Assembly (NCBI GenBank): GCA_009772895.1
Contig: WOUP01000019.1
Location: 1-64,000, forward strand
Length of the DNA stretch: 64,000 bases
Direction: 5' to 3'
From: Puniceicoccaceae bacterium 5H
GTDB taxonomy: Bacteria > Verrucomicrobiota > Verrucomicrobiia > Opitutales > Oceanipulchritudinaceae
A program made the translations under genes and the position numbers. Within the stretch, counting starts at the first letter, position 1. The number at the start of each line of letters is the position of its first letter. A model generated the notes under the pieces. That model did no database searches. It was not told the DNA's origin and was given only the letters and a program-made list of their open reading frames with translations. This document shows positions 51,790-61,630 of the stretch, piece by piece.

Positions 51790-53879
51790 CGGGTCGACTT
51801 CTTCGCGGCGGTTTTGCGCGCCGTCTTTTTAGCGGCCGCTTTCTTGGTCGTTGCCTTTTTGGCGGCGGTTTTCTTCGTCGCGGTCTTTTTGGTCGCCGTC
51901 TTCTTGGTGGCGGTCTTCTTTGCGGCCGTTTTGCGGGCAGCTTTCTTGGCCGCCTTTTTCGCCGGTGCAGGTGCCTCTTTGGGTTCCGCGGCGGGGGCCG
52001 GTTCTTCCTGGGGGGCGGGCTCCGAAGCCGGTTCAGCCGCCTTCTTTGCAGCGGTCTTCTTCGCCGCAGTCTTTTTGGTCGCCGTCTTGCGGGCGGCCTT
52101 TTTGGCGGTCTTGCGGGCGGCTTTCTTCGCCGGTGCTGCCTTTGCTTCCACCGCTTCCGGTTCCGGAGCGACGGCGGCAGGTTCGGGCTTGGCTGGTGCC
52201 GGCGCGGGAGATTCTTCGCGCTTCGACGGCTCCAGCTCGCCCGGCATCGGGGTGTACTGAGTCGTCACGCTCTTGCCCGGCACCTTGGCGAGGGCCTCGA
52301 GCGGATTCTTGGCGCGGAAAGTCGGTTCGGGCTTGGCGGCAGGCCCCTTGAGCGCAGCCGGGCGACCCTTGCGGCGGCGGCGACGGCTTCCGCCTTCAGC
52401 GGCCGGGACAGGTTGTTGCTCGTTAGCGCTTTCGCTGCTGGCGGCCTGGTAGGCACGCAAGGCATCCTGAGCGGAACGACCACCCGCAGGCTTCGCCTCT
52501 TCACCCGTCGGCGTGCTCGGGGCAGGCTCAGCAACGGGCTGCGGGCGCTGTTGGGCTTCCGGAGTGCGGGCCGGCTCGGCAGCCTTCGGTTCCTCCGGTT
52601 CGGCCTTGGGCGCTTCAGCCTTGGGTTGCGGCGCTTCCTTGGCGGCCTCGCGGGGACGGCGCTCCGACCGGTCTTCGCGACCACCCTGGCGAGAGCGGCG
52701 ATCATCGTCCCGCTCACGGCGCGGCTTACGCTCGCGACCCTTGTGTTCGAGACGCTCTTCCTGCTCCTTGCGCTCCTGACGTTCACGCGGGTGCTTGCCC
52801 TGGCGACGCGGTTCGCGCGGCTCACGACGGTCATCCTGAGGCTCGCGCTGGCGCTCCTGGCTTTCCATCTGCGGTTCGGCGCGAGCGGGCTCAGACTGTT
52901 GGGCTTCACGCTTCGGCTCGGACTTTTCGACCGGTGCCGGCTTTTCGCCTTCCGCCTGCTTGTCCTGCGTCTCTTCCCCGCCTTCGCTGCCGCGATCGCG
53001 GTTCTTGCGGCGGCGACGACGGCGGCGGCGCTTCTTGTCGCGGCCGGTATCGCCTTCCTCGGCGTTGCGCTGGTCAGGCTGCTGCTCGGTAAAGTCTTCG
53101 GACTCCAGCAACTCCTCCGCCTCGATCTCTTCGCGCGGGACGGTGTAGGGGATGGGTTGCGGGTCGGGGTAGGGGATCTCGCGGACCGGCACCAGCGGCT
53201 CTTCCACGATGCGCTGCGGGCGGATGACCAGATCGGTCACGATGTTGCCGGAGCGGTTGCTCAACACGTCGGCCACGGCCTGTGCGACCATGTTGGGGTC
53301 GATCGCGCTCTGCGGGCGGCGCTCGTTCGGGGTCGGCGCATCGGCCGGGCGCCAGCGGTTGGGCATCGGGCACACGTTGGTGACCTTCACGCCGTAGTCG
53401 CGCAGCTCACTGAAGAGGGCCTCGCCCATCCAGCGCAAACCACCGGCCGAAGCCGCACCCACGGGGCCACCGCGCGCCGTCTCCGGATCCGAGGAGCCGA
53501 TGTTGACCACGTAGCCCTGCATCCGGCACAAGCCTTCGAGCACCGTGCGGGTGATCACAAGCGGGCACAGCAGGTTCACGGCGAGGCAGCGTTGCAGCTC
53601 CGGGCCGGTCACCTCGTGCCAGTCCTGGCGGGGGACCATCTTGGCGTTATTGACGACCACATATATGGCGTCTTCTTCCTCCAGGATTTCACGTGTGCAG
53701 CGTTCAACTGCGGCAGGGTCGCTCAGGTCACAGGAGACCGGGCGGAAGTCCACATTGTTGAACGGCATCTGCGTGTAATTGCCGCCAAGGCCATAAACGC
53801 GAAAGCCTAACTCCAGGAGCTTGCGGGAAATCGCGGCGCCAAGGCCGGTCGAAGCTCCGGTAACGATTGCTACGTCCAT
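51765..53879 (-). CDS. SDR-like domain lacking catalytic residues, fused to a long histone H1-like basic tail
   Basis: 704 residues. Residues 1 to about 235 are an SDR Rossmann domain: cofactor loop VTGASTGLGAAISRKLLE, VVVNNAK in place of NNAG, and SSDPETARG. Where active SDRs have Y-x3-K the sequence reads GAASAGGL, so both Tyr and Lys are missing. Residues about 260-560 are disordered and charged, with an Arg run (KKRRRRRRRRK) and RE/PK-rich stretches. The last 120 residues are AAKKTA/TKK repeats as in histone H1 or bacterial Hc1-like proteins. NAD(P)-binding plus nucleic-acid-binding is inferred; the role is unknown. Confidence 0.85.
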   Translation of the reverse strand: MDVAIVTGASTGLGAAISRKLLELGFRVYGLGGNYTQMPFNNVDFRPVSCDLSDPAAVERCTREILEEEDAIYVVVNNAKMVPRQDWHEVTGPELQRCLAVNLLCPLVITRTVLEGLCRMQGYVVNIGSSDPETARGGPVGAASAGGLRWMGEALFSELRDYGVKVTNVCPMPNRWRPADAPTPNERRPQSAIDPNMVAQAVADVLSNRSGNIVTDLVIRPQRIVEEPLVPVREIPYPDPQPIPYTVPREEIEAEELLESEDFTEQQPDQRNAEEGDTGRDKKRRRRRRRRKNRDRGSEGGEETQDKQAEGEKPAPVEKSEPKREAQQSEPARAEPQMESQERQREPQDDRREPREPRRQGKHPRERQERKEQEERLEHKGRERKPRRERDDDRRSRQGGREDRSERRPREAAKEAPQPKAEAPKAEPEEPKAAEPARTPEAQQRPQPVAEPAPSTPTGEEAKPAGGRSAQDALRAYQAASSESANEQQPVPAAEGGSRRRRRKGRPAALKGPAAKPEPTFRAKNPLEALAKVPGKSVTTQYTPMPGELEPSKREESPAPAPAKPEPAAVAPEPEAVEAKAAPAKKAARKTAKKAARKTATKKTAAKKTAAKKAAEPASEPAPQEEPAPAAEPKEAPAPAKKAAKKAARKTAAKKTATKKTATKKTATKKTAAKKATTKKAAAKKTARKTAAKKSTRQASSDQA
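51790..52135. repeat. degenerate 15-bp coding repeats of the Lys/Ala tail
   Basis: Two blocks (about 51800-51960 and 52035-52130) of imperfect 15-bp units encode AKKTA/TKKTA repeats in the minus-strand gene. The units drift at third positions, arguing for selection on the protein. Length variation between strains would be expected here. Confidence 0.7.
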
Positions 53880-54045
53880 ACGAAAAACAAAAACAGAAAA
53901 GTGCAGTCCGACAGGAGATCGCGGGGTAGATCTACCACCGCCGGAGATAGCATGGAAAAAGCGTTGTTAGCATGGACCGAGGGCAAATGCAAGCCGGTGA
54001 TGCCTCGCAGGTTGCCTTCGACACGCATTTTCCTCTCCACGGCGG

Positions 54046-54540
54046 CTATGCGCGCCGCTTGATTTGCCGGATCACCCAGCCCAACAGCGGGATATGCTGG
54101 TAGAAGTGGCTGCCCGAATCCCAGAAATCGTAATGCAGGGCCACGCGCCCATCTCCGCCGAAGCGGATGTGCGACATGCCGACCGATTCGGTGGTGTGGC
54201 GGCTGAAGAGCTTCCACGTAATGGCCATGTTCCAGCGCAAATACCAGTCGTGGCCGTGCGGCACCGCCTCCTGGATCTCGATCCGCACCGCTTCGGCCTT
54301 CTCCGCCGTCCGCGCAAAGTAGTCCCGGATGGCCGCATTGCCGATGCGCGTGGTCAGCGTGTCGTAGAGGATCGCGGCATCGCCGTAGACATCACAGGCC
54401 TGGGCGCGGACCTGGTCCGGTTTCAAGTCGCGCATAAACTCACTGAAACGGGTCAGCGCCGCCTCGGCTTCCGCGCTTTCGGGATGGAGGGTGCCGACCT
54501 GCTCAGGGGTCGTACGGCGCAGCATTTCGGTATAGTCCAC
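54046..54540 (-). CDS. SnoaL/NTF2-like protein, uncharacterised
   Basis: 164 residues with no signal or membrane segment. The pattern suits an NTF2-like/SnoaL fold: helical N-terminus with FSEFMRDLKPDQVRAQACDV, a loop (YGDAAILYDTLTTRIGNAAIRDYFA), then strands (WYLRWNMAITWKLF, GMSHIRFGGDGRVALHYDFW). The DFWD near the end resembles polyketide-cyclase-like proteins. Monocistronic; weakly assigned. The 166-bp gap to the SDR gene holds no recognised element. Confidence 0.55.
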   Translation of the reverse strand: MDYTEMLRRTTPEQVGTLHPESAEAEAALTRFSEFMRDLKPDQVRAQACDVYGDAAILYDTLTTRIGNAAIRDYFARTAEKAEAVRIEIQEAVPHGHDWYLRWNMAITWKLFSRHTTESVGMSHIRFGGDGRVALHYDFWDSGSHFYQHIPLLGWVIRQIKRRA

Positions 54541-54594
54541 GACCAGAATCTAGCACACGCCTGCCGTTGCGCCGACCGAATCGGCTGAATGGCG

Positions 54595-55503
54595 CTAATA
54601 GCGGTGCGAACGGCCCAGATAGCCGAGCATCCAGACTTCGGTCCACATGCGGAACCGGCCTTCCGCGCTGATGCGCCCCTGTTGCTCTTCCTGCTCCTCG
54701 CCGTCGCTGAGGAAGCCGAGCTGACGGTTCAGGCGCTCGAGCGTGCGCTGATCGTTGTTGATCATCGTCTGCGGATCGACCTCCAGGGCCACAAACGGGC
54801 CGCCGTGGGCGTCCATGCGCTCGAGGTGACGCTTCCAGAGACCCGGCAGGCTACGCTTCCAGGGGCGGCGCTCAAGCAGCCACTTCTCGGGGTAAAAACC
54901 GCCGTAGGGCATGAAGACGTTGTCCGTGATGACGCGTTCGCCGTCTTCGGTGATCGAGTGCAGGGCGTAGCAGGTAAGGATCTGCTGCCGCGCGGTCGGC
55001 ATAAAAAATACGTGCAGGCGGATGCTGTCGTCTTCGTTACGGTAGATCGATACGCGTTGCAGCTCCTGCTCGCCCGCGCGGGTCACGAGGGCATCCACGC
55101 GGTGCAGGTCCTGGTGGCGCAGCCAGTTGCGCAATTCGATAAAGCGCTTCTGGCTCGGCCATTCGTCGCCGCGGCGGTTGGTCTCGAAACGCGGGAAAAG
55201 GGGTAGCTCACTGTGGCTGATCGCGTTGATCGCCATCCAGTTGTAGCCTGTCTCCAGCAGAAACCAGCCAAGGAAGCAGACCGCGATCAGCGCCCAGAAC
55301 GGGTAGTCCTGCGAGATGCTGTAGATCATGGATGCTCCGATCACGGCGATCGAGATCCAGCGCAACCAGCGGCTGAACACGGCCAACACGAGGGAGCCGG
55401 AGCTCTGCGCCCAGCGGCTGACCGCGAGCGTCAGGAGCACTGCCAAACCGGTTGCCAGAAGGGCCCAGCTGGCCGGATCGGTGGAGGCTACATCAGTACC
55501 CAT
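54595..55503 (-). CDS. uncharacterised membrane protein with large cytoplasmic domain
   Basis: 302 residues. Three hydrophobic helices in the first 95 residues (WALLATGLAVLLTLAV, WLRWISIAVIGASMIYSI, FWALIAVCFLGWFLLETG) precede about 200 soluble residues rich in Arg and Trp (SIRLHVFFMPTARQQILTCY, WLLERRPWKRSLPGLWKRH). No family recognised. It lies 55 bp downstream of dnaN on the same strand and may be co-transcribed. Confidence 0.6.
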   Translation of the reverse strand: MGTDVASTDPASWALLATGLAVLLTLAVSRWAQSSGSLVLAVFSRWLRWISIAVIGASMIYSISQDYPFWALIAVCFLGWFLLETGYNWMAINAISHSELPLFPRFETNRRGDEWPSQKRFIELRNWLRHQDLHRVDALVTRAGEQELQRVSIYRNEDDSIRLHVFFMPTARQQILTCYALHSITEDGERVITDNVFMPYGGFYPEKWLLERRPWKRSLPGLWKRHLERMDAHGGPFVALEVDPQTMINNDQRTLERLNRQLGFLSDGEEQEEQQGRISAEGRFRMWTEVWMLGYLGRSHRY

Positions 55504-55558
55504 AAACGATAAAATAGCCGTCCTCGCCGCCTTGGCAATGATGGACCCAGGGTTTGCC

Positions 55559-56689
55559 TCAGGTGAGGCGCAGCGGCATGATCACGCAAAGGAAGCTGTC
55601 CGGCGTGCGGATGACGCCCGGGCTGAGCTCGTCCTTGAACTCGAAGATCACTTCGTCGCGGGTCAGTGCCTTGAGTGGCTCGATGATGTAATTCGGGTTG
55701 AAGGCCACCGTGACGCCCGGGCCGTTGTACTCGACCAGCAGGGTGACGTTGGAATTGCCGAACTCGCTGCTCTCGCCCGTGATCTCGAGCGTATTGTCGT
55801 GCACGTGGACCTTGATCGCGTGATTCTTGTCCGTCGTGACGAGCGCCGCTCGACGCACACAGCTGAGGAACGACTCGCGATTGACCTTCAGGTGCTGGTC
55901 GTTCTCCTTGGGGATCACCTGGCGGTAGTTCGGGTACTTGCCCTCGACCACCTTGGAGACCAGGTAAATGTTATCCATCAGCCCCTTGTCGTCGCTGTCC
56001 GTCGCGCTGCTGATCTCGAAGGCGACCTGGCGATCGTTGAAGGCGATGCGCACGGTCTCGCCCTGGCCGAGCAGACGCTCGACCTCCGAGACGGTCTTGG
56101 CGGGGAGGATCAGGCTGCCGGCATTCTCTTCCGTCACTTCGAGCTCCTTGCTCATGACGGCGAGGCGGCGGCCGTCGGTGGCCGCGAGGGTCAGCTTCTC
56201 GTCCTCGAAATTGAAGTAGACGCCGTTCATGATGTAACGGGTCTCGTCGGACGACTGGGCGTAGGAGACGCTCTTGAGCATGCGTTCCAGCTCATCCTGG
56301 CGCAGCATGAAGCTGTGCTGGTCCGCGAAGGTGGGCAGCGGCGGAAACTCGTCGGCGCTGATGCCCATGATGCGGAAGGTGGACGTACCGGAGCTGATCT
56401 TCGCCTGCTGGTTGGAGTAGGTCTCCACCTCCACATCGAGGCTTGGCAGGTCGCGCACGATGGTGGCGAGCTTGCGGACGGGCAACGTGATCGTGCCCTT
56501 TTCCGTCACCTCGCTGCGGATCTGACAGCGGATCCCCAGATCGAGGTTGGTCGTCGTCAACGTGATGTGGCCGTCCTCTGCGTTGATGAGGACGTTGCTC
56601 AGAATCGGCATGGTGGCGCGGGTGCCAACGACGTTGAGCACCTGCTGCAGGCCGCTGGTAAAGTGGTCGCGGTTGATCTTGAACTTCAT
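55559..56689 (-). CDS. dnaN: DNA polymerase III beta subunit (sliding clamp)
   Basis: 376 residues in three clamp domains. [20 protein letters not shown] opens domain 1, [20 protein letters not shown] is the conserved motif in domain 2, and the closing [20 protein letters not shown] is the canonical C-terminus. It tethers DNA polymerase III. dnaA and recF are not adjacent, unlike in many bacteria, but DnaA-box-like sites lie upstream. Confidence 0.97.
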   Translation of the reverse strand: MKFKINRDHFTSGLQQVLNVVGTRATMPILSNVLINAEDGHITLTTTNLDLGIRCQIRSEVTEKGTITLPVRKLATIVRDLPSLDVEVETYSNQQAKISSGTSTFRIMGISADEFPPLPTFADQHSFMLRQDELERMLKSVSYAQSSDETRYIMNGVYFNFEDEKLTLAATDGRRLAVMSKELEVTEENAGSLILPAKTVSEVERLLGQGETVRIAFNDRQVAFEISSATDSDDKGLMDNIYLVSKVVEGKYPNYRQVIPKENDQHLKVNRESFLSCVRRAALVTTDKNHAIKVHVHDNTLEITGESSEFGNSNVTLLVEYNGPGVTVAFNPNYIIEPLKALTRDEVIFEFKDELSPGVIRTPDSFLCVIMPLRLT

Positions 56690-57053
56690 GCGGTCAACGA
56701 CAAATCGAGGGTAAAGGGACTCAAGAACAGGGTACGGGGCAGCCCCGTGCTCTTTCCCTCACCATCATGATGAGGATACAGCAGTGGCAAGCTTTTTTGT
56801 TTTCGGGCGGTACCGGCCAGTACTGGGATATATAGGGATTTCTTATTTAAAGGTACCGTCTTCTTCTTCTGTACGGTGAATAAGTGGGGATAGTTGCGGA
56901 AGTACCTCCAAAGGATCGTTTTAAAGATCCCCTTGTGCGGTGAGCAACTGCACCAGCAAGTTTCCAACAAGGCGTGAACAAGAATAACCCCGAGGTTATT
57001 CACAGCTTACTCCCATGTTTTTCGGCTGCTTGTACCTCACCCGATGTGAGCAA
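56690..57053. other. 364-bp intergenic region with DnaA-box-like sites: candidate origin or dnaN control region
   Basis: DnaA-box-like 9-mers occur at 56875-56883 (TTATTCACC on the minus strand), 56885-56893 (CTATCCCCA, minus strand, 10 bp away) and 56996-57004 (TTATTCACA, plus strand, one mismatch to TTATCCACA). The AT-rich patch at about 56826-56852 could unwind. Hairpins: AATAAC/GTTATT at 56983-57000 and GGATC/GATCC near 56913-56930. No gene is seen. Confidence 0.5.
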
Positions 57054-57470
57054 TTACCATTTGAGGGTGGCTTCCAGGTACTTCCAGAAGCTGGCGTCCT
57101 TTTCGGCCAGTACCTCCTCCGTCAGCGGGCGGTTGTTGCGGAAGAGGAAATCCGCGATCGTGTGCTGGTGGAGGATGTAGTGGGCGTAGAGGGTCGAGCC
57201 TTTCACTTCGAAGTAGCAACGAAAGTCGCCGGCCGCCAGGCGGTAGAACGTCTTTCCGTCGCGACTGAACTCGCGGATCTTTTCGCTGTGGCGTTGCAAG
57301 GCCTCTTCGTTGAGCTCGCTCATTTCGCTGACCATGTGGAGCTGGTCGTCCACCGGCAGCTCATTGAGCATCTTCATCGCCTGGTCGCTAAACGTGACCT
57401 GGTAAAAGCCACTGGCTCGCCGGCCTAGCGTCTGATAAGAGGACTGCGGTGTAGAATCGGAAGTTGGCAT
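57054..57470 (-). CDS. RelE/ParE-fold-like protein, stand-alone
   Basis: 138 residues from the ATG at 57470 (frame open to 57782 over the divergent mscS gene, rejected). After a disordered N-terminus, the core resembles RelE-type folds: QVTFSDQAMKMLNELP, FSRDGKTFYRLAAGDFRCYF, LYAHYILHQHTIADFLFRNN. Such proteins occur alone in Verrucomicrobia. No antitoxin gene is adjacent, so toxicity is uncertain. Confidence 0.6.
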   Translation of the reverse strand: MPTSDSTPQSSYQTLGRRASGFYQVTFSDQAMKMLNELPVDDQLHMVSEMSELNEEALQRHSEKIREFSRDGKTFYRLAAGDFRCYFEVKGSTLYAHYILHQHTIADFLFRNNRPLTEEVLAEKDASFWKYLEATLKW

Positions 57471-57570
57471 GGTATCGTTGAGCATATACTCTGCCGCATG
57501 CTTCGCAAGTGCTGACGATGCCTGCCACAATTTCGTTGCGCGGGCGTCATGAGCTTCTTGTTGTGGCGGT

Positions 57571-58695
57571 ATGGACGCCTTTGCTGAGTGGACGTTAGGG
57601 CCGTATTCCGCGCGGGAGCTCATCTTGAGCTTTTTCTTTGTCCTGGCGGGCCTTGTGTTTCGCGGGGTCTTTACCGGCATCATCATGCGCACGGCCAAGG
57701 CGCTCGCCAGCCGTACCCGCACGGAGTACGACGATCGGTTGATCCATGCGCTGGAGAAGCCGCTGACGATGTTCTTTCCCATCCTGGGCGTCTACCTGGC
57801 CTTCATGATCCTGTCGCTGGACGAGGAGTGGGCGCGCATGGCCAGTCTGCTCTTTCGCGGTCTCACCATGATGCTGGTCTTCTGGGCCCTGGTGAAGGTG
57901 GTCGACGTCCTGATCGACATGGCGATGCACCTCAGTGGGGGGACCGACAACAGTTTCTACGGGTTCGCCCCACTGGTGAAGAAGAGCCTGCGCATCTTTC
58001 TCATCGTGTTGGGTATCGTGATGGTGGTCGACAATCTCGGGTACGACATCGGCGGCATTCTGGCCACCCTCGGGATCGGGGGGGCGGCACTCGCCTTTGC
58101 CGCCAAGGACACCATCGCCAACCTTTACGGCTCCGTCGCACTGGCTCTCGATCGCCCCTTCAGAGTGGGAGACTGGATCCAGGTGAGTGATGAGGTCGAC
58201 GGCGACGTGGAGGAAATCGGCCTGCGTTCGACCAAGGTCCGCACCTTCCCCAAGACGGTCATCTCGATCCCGAACAGCGTGCTCGCCAACGCCGTGATCA
58301 ACAACTGGTCGCGCATGCCCAAGCGCCGGGTCAAACAGGTTGTGGGCGTGACCTACGAGACCAGCCCGGAGACGATGAACCAGCTGGTCGAGGCCATCCG
58401 CCAACTGCTGAAGGAAGACGAGGGCGTGCAGCAGGACTTCATCCTGGTCAGCTGGACGGACTTCGGGGCATCGAGTCTCGACATCCTCGTCTACTATTTT
58501 ACCACCACGACGGCCTGGGTCGAATACATGGACGTGCGCCAGCGCATCAACACCAAGATCGCCCAGACAGTGGCCGAACACGGCAGCAGCGTGGCCTTCC
58601 CCACCCGGACGCTGCATTTCGCGCGCGATGAGTGGGAGCAGGCCAATGGGGGCCAACAGTTGCCGGCAGACCACGGCCCGCAACTTCCGCATTGA
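57571..58695 (+). CDS. small-conductance mechanosensitive channel MscS family
   Basis: 374 residues. An N-terminal pair of helices and two further helices precede the pore helix segment ATLGIGGAALAFAAKDTIANL, then the beta domain GSVALALDRPFRVGDWIQV and a C-terminal alpha/beta cage (TYETSPETMNQLVEAIRQLL). It opens on membrane tension to release osmolytes. Longer than minimal MscS by about 90 N-terminal residues. Divergent from the RelE-like gene. Confidence 0.93.
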   Translation: MDAFAEWTLGPYSARELILSFFFVLAGLVFRGVFTGIIMRTAKALASRTRTEYDDRLIHALEKPLTMFFPILGVYLAFMILSLDEEWARMASLLFRGLTMMLVFWALVKVVDVLIDMAMHLSGGTDNSFYGFAPLVKKSLRIFLIVLGIVMVVDNLGYDIGGILATLGIGGAALAFAAKDTIANLYGSVALALDRPFRVGDWIQVSDEVDGDVEEIGLRSTKVRTFPKTVISIPNSVLANAVINNWSRMPKRRVKQVVGVTYETSPETMNQLVEAIRQLLKEDEGVQQDFILVSWTDFGASSLDILVYYFTTTTAWVEYMDVRQRINTKIAQTVAEHGSSVAFPTRTLHFARDEWEQANGGQQLPADHGPQLPH

Positions 58696-58729
58696 TCCCA
58701 CAGTCGGAGTGTCCTAACGTTTCATCCGC

Positions 58730-61630
58730 ATGCCCGCCCGTGCCGCACTCTACACCGCCTACCACGCCGAAGACATCTGGGCGGTGGTCGAGGCCTGGTG
58801 TCGCACAAATCGGCTGAGTTTCGCGCCCCCGGAGAAGCCGGACGTCGTCGTCGCGCCCTCCCGTGCCGCCGCCGCGGCCCTCAAGGTGCGCTTGCTCGAT
58901 GCGGGTATCGGCTTCGTGGGCCTGCAATTCTGGACGCCCAGCGATCTGCGGCGTCACCTCGTCGCGCACGACTTTGGCGAGAAGACCCTGGCGACGCGTG
59001 AAGACCTGCAACTACTGGCCGCGCTGGCCCGTCCGGAGCTGCCCGACGATGCGGCCCACGGAGTAGCGCCCGCCCCGGATGCCTGGCTCAGCGCCTGGGA
59101 TGAACTGGCGACGGCGGGCTGGGGCAGCGACGCCTTTGCGGTCGACTTTGCCGCGCAATGGGCCAACCAGTACGCGGCTCTGCTCCGCCAGACGGATTTG
59201 CTGACCGCCCCGCTGGCGGAGTGGCAGTTTGCCGAGGCCGCGCCCGAGGAACGCCCGTTGGGCCAGGTGCTGCTCGTAGGCTTTACCGCGGCTCACTTGC
59301 GCTGGCAGACGTTGCTGCGCGGCGTGCTGCGTCAGGCCGATGAAGTGATTCTGGCCCTGCCGACACCCGCGCCGACCGATCTGGGCCAGGTCTGGTGGGG
59401 CACTTGGGAGTCGCTGGCGGGCGAGGCGCAAGTGGTCAGTCAGCCCGAATTGCCGCCACAACCGCTCGAGCCTCTGACGCAGGCGCTCGAGACCGGCAGC
59501 GTCCTGGGCGGCCCGGTGCCGCTGGAGCTGAATCTGGCGCGCACGTTGACCGAAGAGGCCGAGCTGGTGACGCGTCAGGTGCTGCATTGTCTGGAGGATC
59601 CGGAATGTGCGCGCGTCGGCGTGTTGCTGCCGGGCAGTCACGGGCTCGCCCGGCTCGTCGCACAACGCCTGCAGGACCTCGAGGTGCCGCATCACGATAC
59701 CTTTGGCTTTTTTGCGGCCCCCAATATCGAGCAACGCCTCTTCAACCGCTGGGTGGCGTGGCAAGAGACGCGACGGCTGGATGAGGCGGAGGCCTTTTTC
59801 TCCCTGCTGGTGGAACACCGTCTGATCGACGCTACGACCTTTGCCCGTCTGCGCCGTCAGTGGGAAAACGCGGCGGGGGCGTTGATCAGCGACGACTATG
59901 CGCTCGCCCGCGAATGGCTGCGCGTGACCGAGGCCGATCCGCACGGGCTGGAGCACCTCGACGCCTGGCCTTTGCTCGAAGACCGGGCAACCTGGAGCAG
60001 CTATGTGCAGCAGGCCGGCATGAGTCTGGAGCAGTTGGGCTGGCGGGAGCCCTTCGACGCCCTGGTCGAAAAACGGCCGGGTCTTGCACAACTGACCGCT
60101 ACCTGCGACCGCGAGACCTTCCTGCGCTGGCTGGCCGAGAGCCTGCGCACGCCGGGGCGTCAACGCCAGACCTGGGGCCGTGACGCTTTTGCGCGCGTGC
60201 AGTTGCTGGACTACCGGGAGGCCGGCGGGCAGGTCTTCAGCCACGCGATTCTCGCCGGGCTGGCCGATGGCCAATGGCCACCACAGGAGCCGGAAACCGC
60301 CTTTTTGACCGATCATGACCGGCGGCGCCTGAATCAGGAAATCGTGGCGATGGGCACCGCCGGTGAAGGCCAACTCGCCCTGCTGGGCGAACGCGGGTTC
60401 CTGCCGACCTTTTCCGACCGGCGCATCCTCGCCCGGGAGTCCCTGCTGGAGGTGTTGCGGCAGACGACGGTGCAGGCCTATGCCAGCTGTACCGCGCACC
60501 GCGACCGGGAGGTGGGCGAACCGTTGCAACCGGGCGAATGGTTCTGGGAGCTCGTCTACGCGCAAGATGGCCGACTCTGGAAGGACGCCGAGCTCGCCCG
60601 TCAGCAAGCCATCACCGCCCGCCGCTGGCTGGAGGCCTCACTGGAGACCGCCTCGCCGCCAGACAACGAATTGACTCCGGTGGCGGCCACGGGCGAGGCG
60701 GCCCGGGCGCGTCTGGATCCGCAGCAACCGTTTGGCGCGTGGGACGGCGGTTTCGCGCAGCCTCCGGAAACGCCCCTGATCCTCAGCGCCGGCACCTGGG
60801 AACGCGTCTTGTCGGCCCCGGCCGAAGTCTGGATGCAGCACATCACCGGGTTGCAACCGGGCAGTCGCCTGCAGGATGCGGCGGCGGATTACCGCGTGCG
60901 CGGCATCTGGGTGCACCGCTGGCTGGAATCGGTGGTGCGCGCTGCGGCCGAAAGCGGGCTGCCGGACGATTACGCTACCCCTTTGCGTGCATTTGCCCAG
61001 CGGGAGCGCCTGCAGGCCGAACAAACGTGGCAGCGGCTGCAGCGGGCCCGCCCCGTGATCTGGCCGAGCGTCTGGCAGGAATCCTTGCGCATTGCCGAGC
61101 ACTGCGGGCGCTTGCTGGCGTCGATCGACTCCGGTTGGCAGGCGGTACCGGAATACGCATTACCCAAGCGCGCCCAGGCGGTGCTCGGCGGCGTGCAACT
61201 GCCGATCAGCGGGCGCGTCGACTTGCTGCTGCAACGCGGGGGCGCGAGCGGCAAAGAGTATTGGATTATCGACTACAAAACCGGTAAGCGCAAAGCCCTG
61301 CGGCCCAAGGATGCCCTGAAGGGCGAGAGCCTGCAGCTGATGCTCTACGCACTCGCCCTGCCGGCAGCGGGGGCGCCGACGCGCATTTCGCTGTTGTCTG
61401 AACAGGTCGAGGACATCGGGCAAATCCAGTCGACCGACCTCGAGGATCTGCAGCCGCTGCTGGAAGATCTGGCGCAGGCACAGCAACGCGGCGTCTTTGG
61501 CTTCACGGGTCCAACGCGTAGCCAATACCGCTACGAGGGCACGTATCCCTTCGCCATTTTGCCGCTGCCCACCTGGGTCTTGCAGGCCAAGTGGTCCCGC
61601 ACGCACCCTCACCTTCCCTTCCCCGCCTGA
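58730..61630 (+). CDS. AddB/RexB-like helicase-exonuclease subunit
   Basis: 966 residues. N-terminal degenerate helicase-like region (VVVAPSRAAAAALKVRLL, then a second part with ILAGLADGQWPPQEPE) and a C-terminal PD-(D/E)XK nuclease domain near residues 815-860: GRVDLLLQRGG with an Asp, then WIIDYKTGKR with D-x-K. No AddB-type iron-sulfur cysteine set is seen. Its stop overlaps the start of the UvrD-like gene (TGATG), so the two form an AddAB-type pair for processing double-strand breaks. Confidence 0.8.
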   Translation: MPARAALYTAYHAEDIWAVVEAWCRTNRLSFAPPEKPDVVVAPSRAAAAALKVRLLDAGIGFVGLQFWTPSDLRRHLVAHDFGEKTLATREDLQLLAALARPELPDDAAHGVAPAPDAWLSAWDELATAGWGSDAFAVDFAAQWANQYAALLRQTDLLTAPLAEWQFAEAAPEERPLGQVLLVGFTAAHLRWQTLLRGVLRQADEVILALPTPAPTDLGQVWWGTWESLAGEAQVVSQPELPPQPLEPLTQALETGSVLGGPVPLELNLARTLTEEAELVTRQVLHCLEDPECARVGVLLPGSHGLARLVAQRLQDLEVPHHDTFGFFAAPNIEQRLFNRWVAWQETRRLDEAEAFFSLLVEHRLIDATTFARLRRQWENAAGALISDDYALAREWLRVTEADPHGLEHLDAWPLLEDRATWSSYVQQAGMSLEQLGWREPFDALVEKRPGLAQLTATCDRETFLRWLAESLRTPGRQRQTWGRDAFARVQLLDYREAGGQVFSHAILAGLADGQWPPQEPETAFLTDHDRRRLNQEIVAMGTAGEGQLALLGERGFLPTFSDRRILARESLLEVLRQTTVQAYASCTAHRDREVGEPLQPGEWFWELVYAQDGRLWKDAELARQQAITARRWLEASLETASPPDNELTPVAATGEAARARLDPQQPFGAWDGGFAQPPETPLILSAGTWERVLSAPAEVWMQHITGLQPGSRLQDAAADYRVRGIWVHRWLESVVRAAAESGLPDDYATPLRAFAQRERLQAEQTWQRLQRARPVIWPSVWQESLRIAEHCGRLLASIDSGWQAVPEYALPKRAQAVLGGVQLPISGRVDLLLQRGGASGKEYWIIDYKTGKRKALRPKDALKGESLQLMLYALALPAAGAPTRISLLSEQVEDIGQIQSTDLEDLQPLLEDLAQAQQRGVFGFTGPTRSQYRYEGTYPFAILPLPTWVLQAKWSRTHPHLPFPA

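Noticed and set aside
51814-52260. plus-strand ORFs opposite the Lys/Ala tail, rich in Phe/Leu/Val
   Set aside because: They look like membrane proteins only because the antisense of Lys and Ala codons reads as Phe, Leu and Gly/Arg.
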